From the NCBI GenBank assembly GCA_015143295.1, contig CM026568.1, positions 19,846,607 through 19,910,606 of the forward strand: DNA of 64,000 nt, given 5' to 3'. Source of the DNA: Tetracentron sinense. Taxonomy: Eukaryota; Streptophyta; Magnoliopsida; Trochodendrales; Trochodendraceae. A program made the position numbers and the translations under genes. The notes beneath the pieces are model-generated. The model made no database searches. It saw only the letters and a program-made list of their open reading frames with translations, and had not been told where the DNA came from. The first letter of the stretch is position 1. The number at the start of each line of letters is the position of its first letter. Positions 24,315 to 35,625 of this stretch are shown here, piece by piece.

Positions 24315-25085
24315 AATTGAATTACAGTAATAAAGAAAATCATAAAATTACTAGGATTCCACAATTACAATAAAGAAGTCAAAAGGGAACTAGTAAACAA
24401 CTTAAGGTCAATCACAATCCCGCAATAATGAATTTTCAAATCTGATTTGGGTGATCGTAATGGAAGTGAGAACTTCCACCAACTTATGGAATTAAACCAA
24501 TTATCAAAGTGATTTCCTTAATTAATTGAGGATTTCAAATAAAAGTCCTTTAGGCTCAACCATGGTTATGAGTATAAATATGCATGTGAGGTATGGTTGC
24601 AATTAGTATTGAGTTGTGGAACACAAACCAGCAGCAATAGTAATTGGAATGTCAAAATATAAGTTTAGGGTTTATGGAACTGCTCTCTTTAGGGTTTAAG
24701 ATTGAGTTAGGATTTAGGCTAGGGCTTTTCTTAGCAATAATGCAATTTCAGAATTGCTAGGACAGCAATAGGGATCAGAACCAGGGTTAGGATAACTGGT
24801 TGGGACTGTAGGAAGGTTTGGCAAGCAAAAGGGAACAGTGGCAGGGCTGTGACAGTCAAGTACAGGCTGGAAAAGGTGGCTGGTGCTGTGGCAGGAGCTA
24901 GGAATGGTAGCTAGGGCAGGTTATGTAAGGATGAATGGTGCTGGGACAGGTGGACAGATCACCCATGCTTCTTCCTCTGCTACCTTTACATCTATTAGGA
25001 ATCAACATGCCCCAATTTTATTTATTTTTATCGGTAAATCAGCTAATATATATAAAGGTATAGAAGAAAAAGTACAATACTAGGT
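24315..25085. other. Unassigned sequence between LINE fragments
   Basis: About 24600-24980 is GC-richer and repeats AGGGTT / TTAGGGTTT / GGCTAGGGC phrases, but no family was recognised. It may be an insertion between LINE pieces. No target duplication was found. Confidence 0.35.
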
Positions 25086-25089
25086 TCAC

Positions 25090-26840
25090 AAGGTGGTGTA
25101 CCAAGTGGAAATCCTACTAAGCAGCAAAGACTATGAAACTAGAAACAAGTGCTAAGAGCTAAAATAGCCAAGGGAAGAAAGAAAGAAGAAAAAGACAAAG
25201 GGCCACAACTTAGGACCACTAAAATCAGAAACTGCATTCTCAATTCGTCCGGATCAGAACTGGCTGCACACCACACAAGAAGAAGCTGACGACACCTCCT
25301 ACACACCTTGACCACCAAGGAGCCCTCGTTGTCAAAAACAAGATTATTTCTCTCTTTCCAGATCGATCAATTGATAGCGCTAGGAAGTAAGGCCCATAAA
25401 ACCAATACCGAAGCCTCCCATTTTACCCGAGTCTAATAAGATAAGAAGACTTGAAATGATCTAGGGAAGGTCCAAGTAACCCCTATGCAAGAAAAAAAAA
25501 GTAGTTCCAAATCCTTGTAGCCAAAGGACAATGCAAATGCAGGTGATCCATGGATTCCTCCTGCTCAAGGCACATAAAGCATCGGTTTGCCAACTGCCAA
25601 CCTCTATTTTACAAATGATCGTACATGAGAATCTTATCCAGAGAGGCCGACCAAAGAAAGAAACATACCTTAGATGGAACACCATGGTTCAAACAACCTA
25701 ACAAGGAAAAGGAGACCTAGGATTAGACCATATAGCATGTACGGAGGATCTCACTGTATCCCAAGACCACAATCGATAATCTTTGCGAGTAAGAGAAGGA
25801 CTAGTCTCCAAGAGACAATTACTTAAATGTAGAAAATCATTTATTTACCAGTCATTTAGATCTCATCTAAGTTTGGGAATCCCCACGGGAGTGTTTCCCA
25901 CCCAATCCAGGCAAGATACTGTAAGGGGAAAAAATTGCTAAGGCATTGAGGTCGGTAAATCTCGACCAGGTTAGACTAATCCATCCCGTCTAAGTCTCCT
26001 GTTCAGACAGCATGCTCAGGGGTACCCTAGCTCAGGTACCTACCCTGCCTCTTTCTCGTCCACGAGCTGAGTAGTGCACGAAGTCTGTATATCCCAACCA
26101 CAAGCATTATCGAAACGTATCCCCACCACACATACGGTCCTGGCAAGATGAAATTGTAGGGCATTAACATGATAAGAACCTGCAAATCTCTGACACCAGA
26201 AGTGATCGATTGCTTGAGATAGGACAATCTATGTGACAAGAAGAACTATGATGAAAGGGAGAAAAACACAAACCAGAAGGTAAGAACTTTTCCATGTGGA
26301 AAAACCTCTGAAAAACTGTGTCGGAGTGTCCTTCGCAGGTGGAATACAACCTCGTAGAGAGACGGAGAAGGCGACGTGCGTAGAGACCTACAACCAGGGA
26401 ATGCGAGTACCGAAAAATGAAGTAAGATCCGAACCCACCACAGATACCATAGAGGCATTACTGTTAGAGGTAATGGATACCTAGGACCAAATGTCCTCCC
26501 CTAGAGAGGATTGCCGCAGCAAATGTCCTTCCATAACTTTACATCAAGACCATTATCCACATTGAATCTGATGCCTTTAGAGAAATCAACTTGTGAATTC
26601 ATGATGACCACCCATAAAGCGCAAGCATACGGTCTTATCACAACTTTGGATTCCCAAATTGAATTCTCATCATGGCATGAAACTATAAGACTTCTCCAGA
26701 GGCTATCCCTCTCCTGCCCGAATTGCCACAACCATTTGCCTAGCATTGCCTTGTTGACTAGCCTCAAAAGTTTAACATTAAGTCCACTGAATTTCTTCAG
26801 GAGGCCGACTTGCTGCCAACTAACGAGATGATATTTTCTG
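25090..26840 (-). pseudogene. LINE ORF2 C-terminal part, multiply frameshifted
   Basis: Going down the minus strand, three landmarks of plant L1-type ORF2 appear in the right order. KAMLGKWLWQFGQERDSLW (about 26750-26690) is the post-RT linker. A zf-RVT block with GWQLANRCFMCL and MDHLHLHCPLATRIW lies at about 25600-25500. INxSIWKERNNLVFDNE lies near 25330. They are spread over different frames and broken by stops, so the copy is dead. No RT core is present; it starts inside the ORF. Confidence 0.75.
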
Positions 26841-26949
26841 GATTCAACACAACCATTTCATAGGAATTCACGTTGTAATATTTCCAGCTTGCGGAAATGG
26901 TGAATAGTGAAAGAAAGTAAACTGAGGCTATTGAGAATGCTATGGATCA

Positions 26950-27570
26950 AGGTTAATCTACTCCAATTCTTCACGACTTACCTTCAAAATAAAGTCTAAA
27001 AATGCCGCTTATAAAAAAGCGCATGGGGAGGGGGGGATATGCATCTGCCTGATCTTCATACATTAGGGTATTTTTACTAAATCTCCAACCTCTCTATCAT
27101 ACAAGGTTAGAAATTGGAAGTAGAGAACAAACCTTTGGGATCTCATTTCCAAATACATTTGTCATCTATGTCCAAATTGACTTGAACTCTATCAAACAAT
27201 GAAGAAGGTAAAAACATTCCTCAACCTCTCTATCCCTAAAATTCCACTAGAAAGTGAGGTTCCAAATTATGTCGCCATTTCTTCGATCGAAAAGATTTTA
27301 TCCTTACGAAGAACAAGCCTATAAATCCTGGGACAAATATCACAAAACCAACTCACCCCACACCGATTGTTCTCCCAAAAGCTTACCATGCTACCCTCTC
27401 CCAACCGCAAAAAAAAATTGTTCCGTAAAAACATCTTGTACCTTGACAATACATTTCCACACCCCAACTCCTTACGATGACAACTATTTTTGTGTTCCAA
27501 CTGTCTGTAGATGTCCTAAATTTTGCCTCAATAAATCTTCTCAACAAAGCTTTGTTTTCATTGTCAAATC
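26950..27570 (-). pseudogene. Second LINE ORF2 fragment
   Basis: The minus-strand frame around 27500-27267 reads FLRNNFFLRLGEGSMVSFWE, then CDICPRIYRL and KIFSIEEMAT. This matches the F-x-LGDG-x-x-xFWxDxW ... FPxLYxLS segment of plant LINE ORF2. In LINE order it lies downstream of the GKWLW motif that follows at 26750, so this must be a separate copy. No intact domain. Confidence 0.65.
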
Positions 27571-27572
27571 AC

Positions 27573-29640
27573 TATAAGCATCCCATTTTTGCACCCCTGT
27601 AGGGCCTACAGGGCCTCCTATGACTTATCGGAGAATTCAACAAGAATCCCAAGAAGATGACCGAAGTGCCACTGCCTTTTTTTCCCTAAAAAATGACCAA
27701 AATGCTCCAAAGTTGAAAGATATCCTTGTCCTTTCCAAAAAGGCCCATTTATCTTATCTTTCCAAAAATATTTATTCTTGGTAAAATTGGGATTGCTTTA
27801 AAAGGGTATTTGGTTCTTTGCCTATCATAGGGTGAAGTCTTGCAGATTAGAGTTTTTGGACAAAAGATTTGGGTAAACTTCTAGGCAACAAATCTCTTTT
27901 AATTCAGGTAAACATCCCTTAAAAGTAGTTGCTAAAAGATCAAAAAGAGTAGCTGAATTGCTATTTACCGATCAAAAAAAGAAGAAACTGAATTCAAAGG
28001 AGGAAGTTCCAGAATTCGTTTTTAGTAATTATTGTGCAACATTGGAAATCAAAGATCTTCCGCCAAGGCGCTAATCATGTTTTAGGCCAAATTCACTCTG
28101 GCGGTGGAAAGATTACCGGCCACTCCAACAATATACCTATTGCAAGTTGACGGTAATTATTCTACTGCCAACTGCAAGTTGCCAACTTCCATTTTATTCA
28201 ACTTTTCCAAATTGTATTTAGTAACCCCCTCTTTTGGTACCTTGGAATGCTTATATAAACTCATCCGATTCTGAATTTTGGATTTGATACTCTCATGACC
28301 TAGGGAAATTATACTTCCAATTGAGGGGTTTTAGAGGAGAATTCTCTCATTTTCTCTTATTTTTCTTCAAGCCAACTTGCATCAAAGAGCTTATGATACT
28401 GGATAACGTTTTGTCTTGCGTCCGCGTCCACATGATTAATTATAAGCGACCTCGATGTGAGTAGACCTTCTAGCTCTTTCCTCTTTTTCTCTATATATTC
28501 TCTCTTCATATTCCTATTATATTTTATGCATGTGGAAAAATTCATGTGGAATTTGGAGATCACAGACTAGAGGACTTGTAGAAGAAACTGAATACACTTT
28601 GGACCTTCGGACTTAATCCTCTATAAATTTTCTTCTCATTCTTTTATATTATGTTCTCTGTTTAATGAGGAGCATGTCAAAAAAAAAAGATTGATTTGGA
28701 TTCCAGAAGGCTGAGTTATGGCCTGTTCCATGTGCAAGTACTGCACAGGAACTGGGCTAAGGTCGCTAATCTGAATGGCAACCTTATGTCTTTCTACACT
28801 ACTGCACCTGGGCGCTGTTTGAAATGACGACACCCATCTTTTGGGTCTAGTTATCTGCTGGCGCCATTTGTTCTACCACCAGAACCAATTCCAGTACTCT
28901 AATTCCAGTACTATTTTATGTTGGCAGTACTGTAATTACCGGCAATTTGATCTCCGTTCTGTACAGCATCACACTGCCTCAGGAATTGGGACAGAATGCA
29001 CATTATTATGGGATTTTCCTCAGTTCCAAGTACAGAATCTATTACTATTCCCTAGTGACCTTAGTTATGACTTTAAGTTAACCTAGGCTTGCCTTACACT
29101 ATGCTCCACTCTTACATGAGCTAAAACTGTTTAGACCATTCCAAATTTCTTTTAAGAAAATACAAAAAACCCGAAAAATAACAAAACATAAAAATCCAAA
29201 AAGCAATGAGTTAACATGCTTTGGAACTGTGGTTTGATCCCATGCAAATTGGTAAATAGGTAACCCCATGCAGGTTCAGTTGTCCTAAGTTATAAATTTA
29301 GGTTAATTCCTATTTTCGTGAATTATCAACTTTTTTGTTCCTTATTGTTATTTTGGTGATTCTAGCTATTTTGGTAGTTTATTTTTTTGAAATTAGCATT
29401 ATAATGTTTTTAGGTGAATGTTGCTTAAATTTCTTTTAGCATGTTTCCTCTTCTGATTTGTTATTAGCATATTTCATATTCTAGCATGATATCCTTATTA
29501 GCGTGTCATTAAATTAGAAATTCATTAAAGTTTCCATTTTAGTTTAAGTCAGATTTAGAAAGTAGGCAACTGCTATTTTAGCAAATGTCTAAGGGTGCCT
29601 AACACTTTCCCTTAGCACAGTTCGTCTAAAATTTTAAACC
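27573..29640 (+). mobile_element. Probable degenerate solo LTR (Tat-like)
   Basis: The left edge TATAAGCATCCCATTTTTGC resembles the start of the solo LTR at 43380 (TGTAAGTACCCAATTTTTAC). The right part has GGGTGCCTAACACTTTCCC, like GTGCCTAACAACTTCCTCGG in that LTR. A TATATAAAC box at about 28252 and a GATGTGAGTAGACC block lie between. Both ends are mutated and no target duplication was identified. The alternative is several unrelated remnants. No coding. Confidence 0.4.
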
Positions 29641-29645
29641 ATGGT

Positions 29646-30285
29646 CTTCTAAGAATCACGTACAAAATCTTAGAAAAGTTCTAGCAGTAAGACTTAAGGT
29701 ACTCATGACTTCTATCATTTCTTCTCCTCAAGAAGCCTATGTAGGGGGCAGACAGATTTCAGACAAATTCCTTTTCGCGAATGAGTCTGTTGATGCTCGA
29801 TTGAAATCAGAGATTCTTGGTGTTCTTTGCCAAATCGATATGAAAAAACCTTATGATCATGTCAATTGGAAAATTTTGGACTACATGTTAAGCATAAAAG
29901 GTTTTAGAATTAGCATCAATTGATGAAAGCTTGCCATTCGTCTGTGTCCTTTTCCATATTGATTAATAGCAGCCTTGTATGATATTTTCAAAGTTCTAGG
30001 GGTCTTCATTAAAGTGATCCTTTTTTGCATTACTCTTCATCATGATAACAGAGGCATTCATGATTAAACAGATTAATTAGCAAAGCTCCAGAACAAGTGA
30101 TTGAGGGTTTCTCAGTTGGGAGTGAGGTTCTCTCCATATCTCATTTGCAGTCTGAGGGCAATACGTTGATTCTTTGTGCTGCTTCTTGTAGACAATTATC
30201 CTACATTTGTTGCTTACTCAGATGCTTCAAAGTTGTATCAGGGCTTAAAACCAATCTTGCTAAAAGTGAAATCATTGGTATTAGG
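29646..30285 (+). pseudogene. LINE reverse transcriptase, 5' part (split by Copia)
   Basis: The frame reads KILEKVLAVRLK, IISSPQEAYVGGRQISDKF, GVLCQIDMKKPYDHVNWK and later SGLKTNLAKSEIIGI. These are successive conserved blocks of plant L1-type reverse transcriptase. Stops and frame changes occur between them (about 29924-30096), and the FADD-type catalytic block is not seen intact. The sequence is cut at 30285 by a Copia element. It resumes at 35626. Confidence 0.85.
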
Positions 30286-30478
30286 TGTAGAATATTAAGC
30301 TTTCTTGTAATTAGGGGTATTCTTGTAATTAGGGGAAACCCTACTTATAACCCTTATTAATAGAATATGATAGAGAGAGAGAGACAAGTTCTCTACTATT
30401 TTTCTCTCTACTCTTTTTCTCCTTCTCTTCTTCTACTTCCTCCTTCAAACCCTAAAACTTATCCTAAGGAATTCCACT
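30286..30478 (+). repeat. Copia 5' LTR
   Basis: It starts TGTAGAATATTAAGC. It is 193 bp against 160 bp for the 3' LTR. The difference is an 18-bp direct repeat of the TCTTGTAATTAGG phrase (about 30305-30333) and a TATTTTTCTCTCTAC insertion. LTR divergence shows the insertion is not recent. Confidence 0.93.
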
Positions 30479-31126
30479 TGGTATCAGAGCATCCTAAAGC
30501 ACAAAGGAAGAGCAAGAAGAAGAACAAACCCACCGGATGCTGCTGACGTCATGATGGCATCAGTATGACATCATCAAAGGTAACTTTTTGTGGGATTTTT
30601 TCTTTGAATCTGGTAGATCTACTATTTAGAAGAATTATGGTGATTTTTTCGAGATTTATTGGAGATTTTAAGGAATTTTTTGTGAAAAAAATTCCGAAAA
30701 ACAGCTTTGTATACCAGTCGAAAATACTCCCTGTAGGGGGGATTAAACTTGGGGATATTGGTAGTGAAAGATCCCCCTCAAAATTTCGGACCTTTTGGTA
30801 CTGGTTTCCCAATGATCAGAATCTCGCCGAAGCTCTGACGAGCATTTTTCTCCTCTATATTTTCCGGCAGATCACGTTTTTTTTTTTTGTTTTCTCTCCT
30901 TTTTTGCATTCTAACCTTCATGGATGATGTTTGGATGAATTATGAATGCTATACGATGAAGTTAGGGTGCCCTCAAGGTGTTTGAGGTGGTGTTCGCTTA
31001 CTTTTGAGGTGTTTTTTGGTCGTTAGACCATTGGTGTTGGTTTTTTGGGTTGTAGAACCCTGTGGTACGTGCTAGAAGTGTGTTCAGAGGCTGGATTTGT
31101 GCAAATCAGTCCTTAAGTGACAAAAG

Positions 31127-32000
31127 ATGAGCGATTATGAGTTTAGTCAGTCTTCACGGGCTTCGCCTTCTGATGATAGTTACTTGCATTTGGGACATGG
31201 TGACTCCCTTAGTCTTCAAATCACTACCATAAAGTTGAATGACAACAATTATCTTGCATGGTCTCAATTGGCCATGTTATTCATAACAAGTAAGGGTAAA
31301 ACGGAGTACCTAACTGACAGGAGTAAGAAGCCTTCGGCTACTGATCCTACTTTCAAGAAATGGCAAGCCCAGAACGACACGGTTATGTCATGGTTTCTCC
31401 ACTTCATGATTCCGGATCTTAGCAATGGATATATCCTTCAATCCACAACTCAGGAGATATGGGAGGCTGTGAAGCAGACTTACTCTGAAGGGGGCACACA
31501 TACTAGAGCTTATGAATTGCGCCAATGAATTGGGCAATTGAGGTAGGGGATACTTCTCTGGCCACTTACTACTCTACTCTTCGCCGCTTGTGGAAAGAAT
31601 TTGACATGTTTCATATGTATACGACACAATGCACTGAAGATGCCGTAGGGTATAAGAAGTATGTTGATGAATATAGGGTCTATGAGTTGTTGGCTGACCT
31701 TAATCCTAAGTATGAGCAAATTCGTGTTCAAATTTTGGGGAAGGACCCTCTTCCGTTCATCACTGAGGCATATTCCATTCTCCAATAGGAGGAGCGTCGC
31801 TGGAATAACATGCAACCTTCTTCTCTAGAGCGGTCTGCTCTTTCTTCATCACAGCGGCCGTGATAGCTTCTGTGGAAGCAAGGGAGGTGGTCGGTCAGGA
31901 AACGTCGGTGATGAGAGAGACCGGTTGAAGTGTGATCACTGTGGTCGCACTCGACACATCCGTGAGACTTGTTGGGACCTCCATGGTCGCCCACAATAGA
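31127..32000 (+). pseudogene. Copia gag with zinc knuckle (broken)
   Basis: It starts MSDYEFSQSSRASPSDD at 31127. The retrotransposon gag (UBN2-type) region continues with LNDNNYLAWSQLAMLFITS, EIWEAVKQTYSEGG, then in a second frame YYSTLRRLWKEFDMF and YELLADLNPKYEQIRVQILG. A stop at 31526-31528 breaks the first frame. A CCHC knuckle C-x2-C-x4-H-x4-C (CDHCGRTRHIRETC) lies at about 31936-31977. Gag would form the virus-like particle. Confidence 0.85.
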
Positions 32001-32134
32001 GAGGTGGTGGTTGTAGTGGCTCTAGTGCTCACTCAGTTGCCTCTGATCTAGCTCTTGTTCTTACATCTGGTGTATCGTCATTCTCTGACAGCCTTAGCTT
32101 TTCTCGTGCTGAGATAGAGGCATTCCAGCGTTTT

Positions 32135-33360
32135 ATGGGCCAGTTGGAGCAACCGGGTACATCTTCTACATCCTCGTTTGCTCACTCAGGTACATCAGCT
32201 TCAGCTTTCAGTGCATCTGTCTCCACATCTACTCGCCCCTGGATTATTGATTCAGGGGCCTCGGATCACATGACTGGTGTGTCATCTTTGTTTGCCTCCT
32301 ATTATATTTGCTCTGGTAAAGACAAAGTTAGAATCACTGATGGGTCTTACTCTTCTATTGCTGGTAAGGGTAGCATCTCTGCTACCCCATTTATGCCCTT
32401 ATCATCTGTTCTTCATGTTCATAATGTTGCTTTAAACCTTTTGTCTGTGAGTCACCTAACCAAGTCCTTGAATTGTAGTGTCATCTTTTTTCTCACTGTA
32501 TCTTTCAGGACTTGGAGACGAGGCAGACAATTGGTAGAGGCCCTGAGGAGAGGGAATTGTACTTGTTGGATAACTCCTCACTGGTGGCTTCTCCTGTTCA
32601 GCAAGTTCGTGATGGACCGAGCAGTAGTAGTGGTCATGACCGCAATATTTTACAGTTGTTGCAGTGGCATAGACGTTTGGGCCACTCATCATTTTTTATG
32701 TTAAAGAAAGTGTTTCCACAATATTTTGTTTCTGTTTCTATGTCTGAACTTCAATGTGAAACTTGTGAATTTGCAAAAAAATGTCGATCTTCATATCCTG
32801 CTCATGGTAATAGAAGTAATTCAATTTTTTTCATTGTTCATTCTAATGTGTGGGGTCCTGCTCCTATTCCTTCATCTCGTGGATTTCGTTATTTTGCTAC
32901 ATTTGTTGATGATTTCTTTAGAGTAATGTGAGTTTATTTGTTGAAACAGAAGAGTGATGTTTGCTCTGTTTTTCAATCTTTTCATAAAATGCTTGAAACC
33001 CAGTTTGATGATAAGTTAAAGATCCTTCGTTCTGACAATGGTGGAGAGTATCTGTCTACTACTCACTCTCCTACTTCTGAGAACACGAGATTATCCACCA
33101 GACTACTTGTGTTGGTACTCCCCAGCAAAATGGTGTTGCTGAAAGGAAGAACCGTCATTTGTTGGAATCACTCGTGCTCTCTTGTTTGGCATGAACGTTC
33201 TTAAACGTTTTTGGTCCGATGCCTTTCAGACTGCTTCCTATCTTATGAATCGCATGCCCACTAGAATTTTGGGTTTCAAAAGTCCTATTGATGTTCTGTC
33301 TCCATCTCCCCCCTCATTTCCTCTTCCACCCAAAATCTTTGGGTGTTCGTTCGTGTTTTG
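32135..33360 (+). pseudogene. Copia protease and integrase (broken)
   Basis: The protease active site is visible as WIIDSGASDHMTG at about 32242-32280. The gag-pre-integrase motif LLQWHRRLGHSS (about 32656) and the CETCEFAKKC zinc ligands follow. Integrase core pieces are FATFVDDFFRV (first Asp) and LRSDNGGEY (second Asp, about 33028-33054). Frames change at about 32510, 32930 and 33080, and stops intervene. The third catalytic residue region is scrambled by a frameshift. Confidence 0.85.
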
Positions 33361-33374
33361 TGCATATTGACAAA

Positions 33375-34610
33375 TCGACGCATACCAAACTTGATCGTAA
33401 GGCACTCAAGTGTTTATTTTTGGGGTATGCTCTGAGCCAAAAAGGGTATAAGTGTTCTCATCCCCCTTCCGGTCGATGCTTTGTTTCTATGGATGTTACC
33501 TTTTTTGAATCCCCCCTTTTTATTCTACGAAGGAGACTTCTCTTCAGGGGGAGACCATTGGTATTGAAGAGATGTCTCCTTTTCCTTTACCTATTTCTAT
33601 TGATCCAGGGGATTTTCCGGTGACTGGTCATGGAAAAAATGATGTAAACATAAATGGAGGAAAATAAAGTGAGGTGTAGGTTTTCTCCAAGAATCCAAAT
33701 CGTGGGGTTTGGATAACGGATACTAACAAAGAAGACCCTCATATGCCCTGCCATGAATCCTCCTCAGATCCAAGTAATATCCATACCTCCCTTGTTGATT
33801 CTAATCTTCCTATTGCACATAGGAAATGTGTTTGCTCTTGCACACAACATCCTATTTCTAACTTTGTGTCGTATGGTTCTCTATCTCCCTCGTATCATAC
33901 CTTTGCCATGACTTTGTCTTCTGTGTCTATTCCTTGCAGTGTTGCGGATGTTCTAAGTTAGAATGGAAAGAAGCAATGGAAGTAGAGATGCAGGCTCTGG
34001 AAAAAAATAAGACATGAGAGATGATTGATTTACCAAGAGGCAAAGTTCCAGTGGGATGCAAATGAGTGTTCACTGTGAAGCATAAGTCTGATGGATCAGT
34101 GGAAAGATACAAAGTCAGACTTGTTGCAAGAGGGTATACATAGACACATGACATATACTACAAAGAGACGTTTGCTCCTGTAGCAAAGATGAACTCAATA
34201 AGAGTTCTCTTATCTCTTGCATCTAACCTGGATTGGCCTCTTAATGCAATTCGATGTGAATAATGCATTTCTTCATGATGACTTGGAAGAAGTGTACATG
34301 AAACCTCCTCCTGGGCTCAAGTGTTCTGTAGCTGAAGGGAAGATGTGTAGACTGAAGAAGGCCTTCTATGGGCTTAAGCAGTCCCCTAGGGCTTGGTTCG
34401 AAAGGTTTCGCCTAGCCATGATTAGAAAGGGCTACAAACAAAGCCAAGAAAACCACACATTGTTTATCAAGCACAATGGCAAGAAGGTGACTGCACTCAT
34501 TGTTTATGTAGATGACATTGTGCTGACTAGAGATGACCAGGGGGAAATGCAGAAGTTGAAGGGCTTACTTGCCCAGGAATTTGAAATCAAGGATCTAGGC
34601 TAGTTGAGAT
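33375..34610 (+). pseudogene. Copia integrase end and reverse transcriptase (broken)
   Basis: KCLFLGYALSQKGYKC at about 33410 is the conserved end of the integrase region. The reverse transcriptase begins near 33965 (EWKEAMEVEMQALEKN) and has stops at about 34018 and 34140. It continues with QFDVNNAFLHDDLEEVYMKP, KKAFYGLKQSPRAWFE and the catalytic YVDD box (about 34508-34519). Stops break it at several points, so no active polymerase is encoded. Confidence 0.9.
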
Positions 34611-35460
34611 ATTTCATGGGTATTGAGGTTGTAGGTCCATAAAAGGTATTTTTATATCGCAGCGCAAATATGTCCTTGACCTAATACATGAGACTGATAT
34701 GATGGGCTATAAGCCTTGTGACACTCCCATTGACCTAAACCATAAGCTTGGTGAAGCCACTGGTGAGAAGATTATCGAAGTAGAGAGATATCAGAGACTT
34801 GTAGGGAGATTGATATATCTCTCACTCACTCGTCCTGATATTGATTATGCCGTTAGTGTGGCGAGCCAATTCATGCATGCTCCTACCTCAACCCACTTGG
34901 ATGCAGTGTACAGGATTCTGAGGTTTCTCAAGTTTACTCCAGGACAAGGACTGTTGAATGCTCGTTCCAGTAATCTCTAGATTGAGGTTTTCACTTATGC
35001 AAACTGGGCCGGATCTGTTTCAGATAGGCGCTCCACTTCTGGTTACTGTATGTTTGTTGGTGGTAATCTAATCACATGGAGAAGTAAGAAACAGTTTGTA
35101 GTGGCCAGATCTAGTACAGAGGCAGAATTCCGGTCGATGGCTTATGGATTATGTGAGATTTTGTGGCTTTGCATTCTCTTGACCAACCTGAAGCTTCCCA
35201 TTCAGGGTCATATGAAGTTGTATTGTGACAACAAGGCGGCAATCAGCATAGCTCACAATCCGGTTCAACACGACAACCAAACACACGGAGGTGGACAGAC
35301 ACTTCATCAAGGAACAGTTAAAGAAAAGTCTCATCTACACTCCATTTGTGAAGACCGGTGACCAATTTACTGATATTTTGACTAAGGGTTTTGGCCTTAC
35401 ACAGTTTACTAAGATTATTGGCAAGCTCGGCATTTGTAATATCTATATACCAGCTTGAGG
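34611..35460 (+). pseudogene. Copia RNase H region (broken)
   Basis: Conserved blocks seen are YQRLVGRLIYLSLTRPDIDY, SDRRSTSGYCMFVGGN, FVVARSSTEAEFRSMA and LYCDNKAAISIAHNPVQHD. The catalytic Asp/Glu contexts (TYANWAGSVSDRRS; STEAEF) are present. However, a stop at 34978-34980 and a frameshift near 35275 disrupt the frame. The region ends at the polypurine tract. Confidence 0.9.
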
Positions 35461-35465
35461 GGGAG

Positions 35466-35625
35466 TGTAGAATATTAAGCTTTCTTGTAATTAGGGAAAA
35501 CTCTAGTTATAACCCTTATTAATAGAATATGATAGAGAGAGAAAGACAAGTTCTCTACTCTTTTTCTCCTTCTCTTCTTCTTCTTCCTCTTTCAAACCCT
35601 AAAACTTATCGTAAAGAATTCCACT
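35466..35625 (+). repeat. Copia 3' LTR
   Basis: 160 bp, begins TGTAGAATATTAAGC and ends CCACT, directly after the polypurine tract and directly before the TTAGG duplication. It aligns to the 5' LTR throughout. Confidence 0.93.

Larger units (their letters stand above)
30286..35625 (+). mobile_element. Copia retrotransposon, full-length but defective, TSD TTAGG
   Basis: The element has a 5' LTR at 30286-30478 and a 3' LTR at 35466-35625. The primer-binding site TGGTATCAGAGC is at 30479-30490, and the polypurine tract GAGGGGGAG at 35457-35465 abuts the 3' LTR. TTAGG flanks it at 30281-30285 and 35626-35630. Domains in Copia order on +: gag, CCHC knuckle, protease, integrase, reverse transcriptase, RNase H. 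Many stops and frameshifts interrupt them, so it cannot act autonomously. It sits inside a LINE reverse-transcriptase sequence. Confidence 0.95.
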
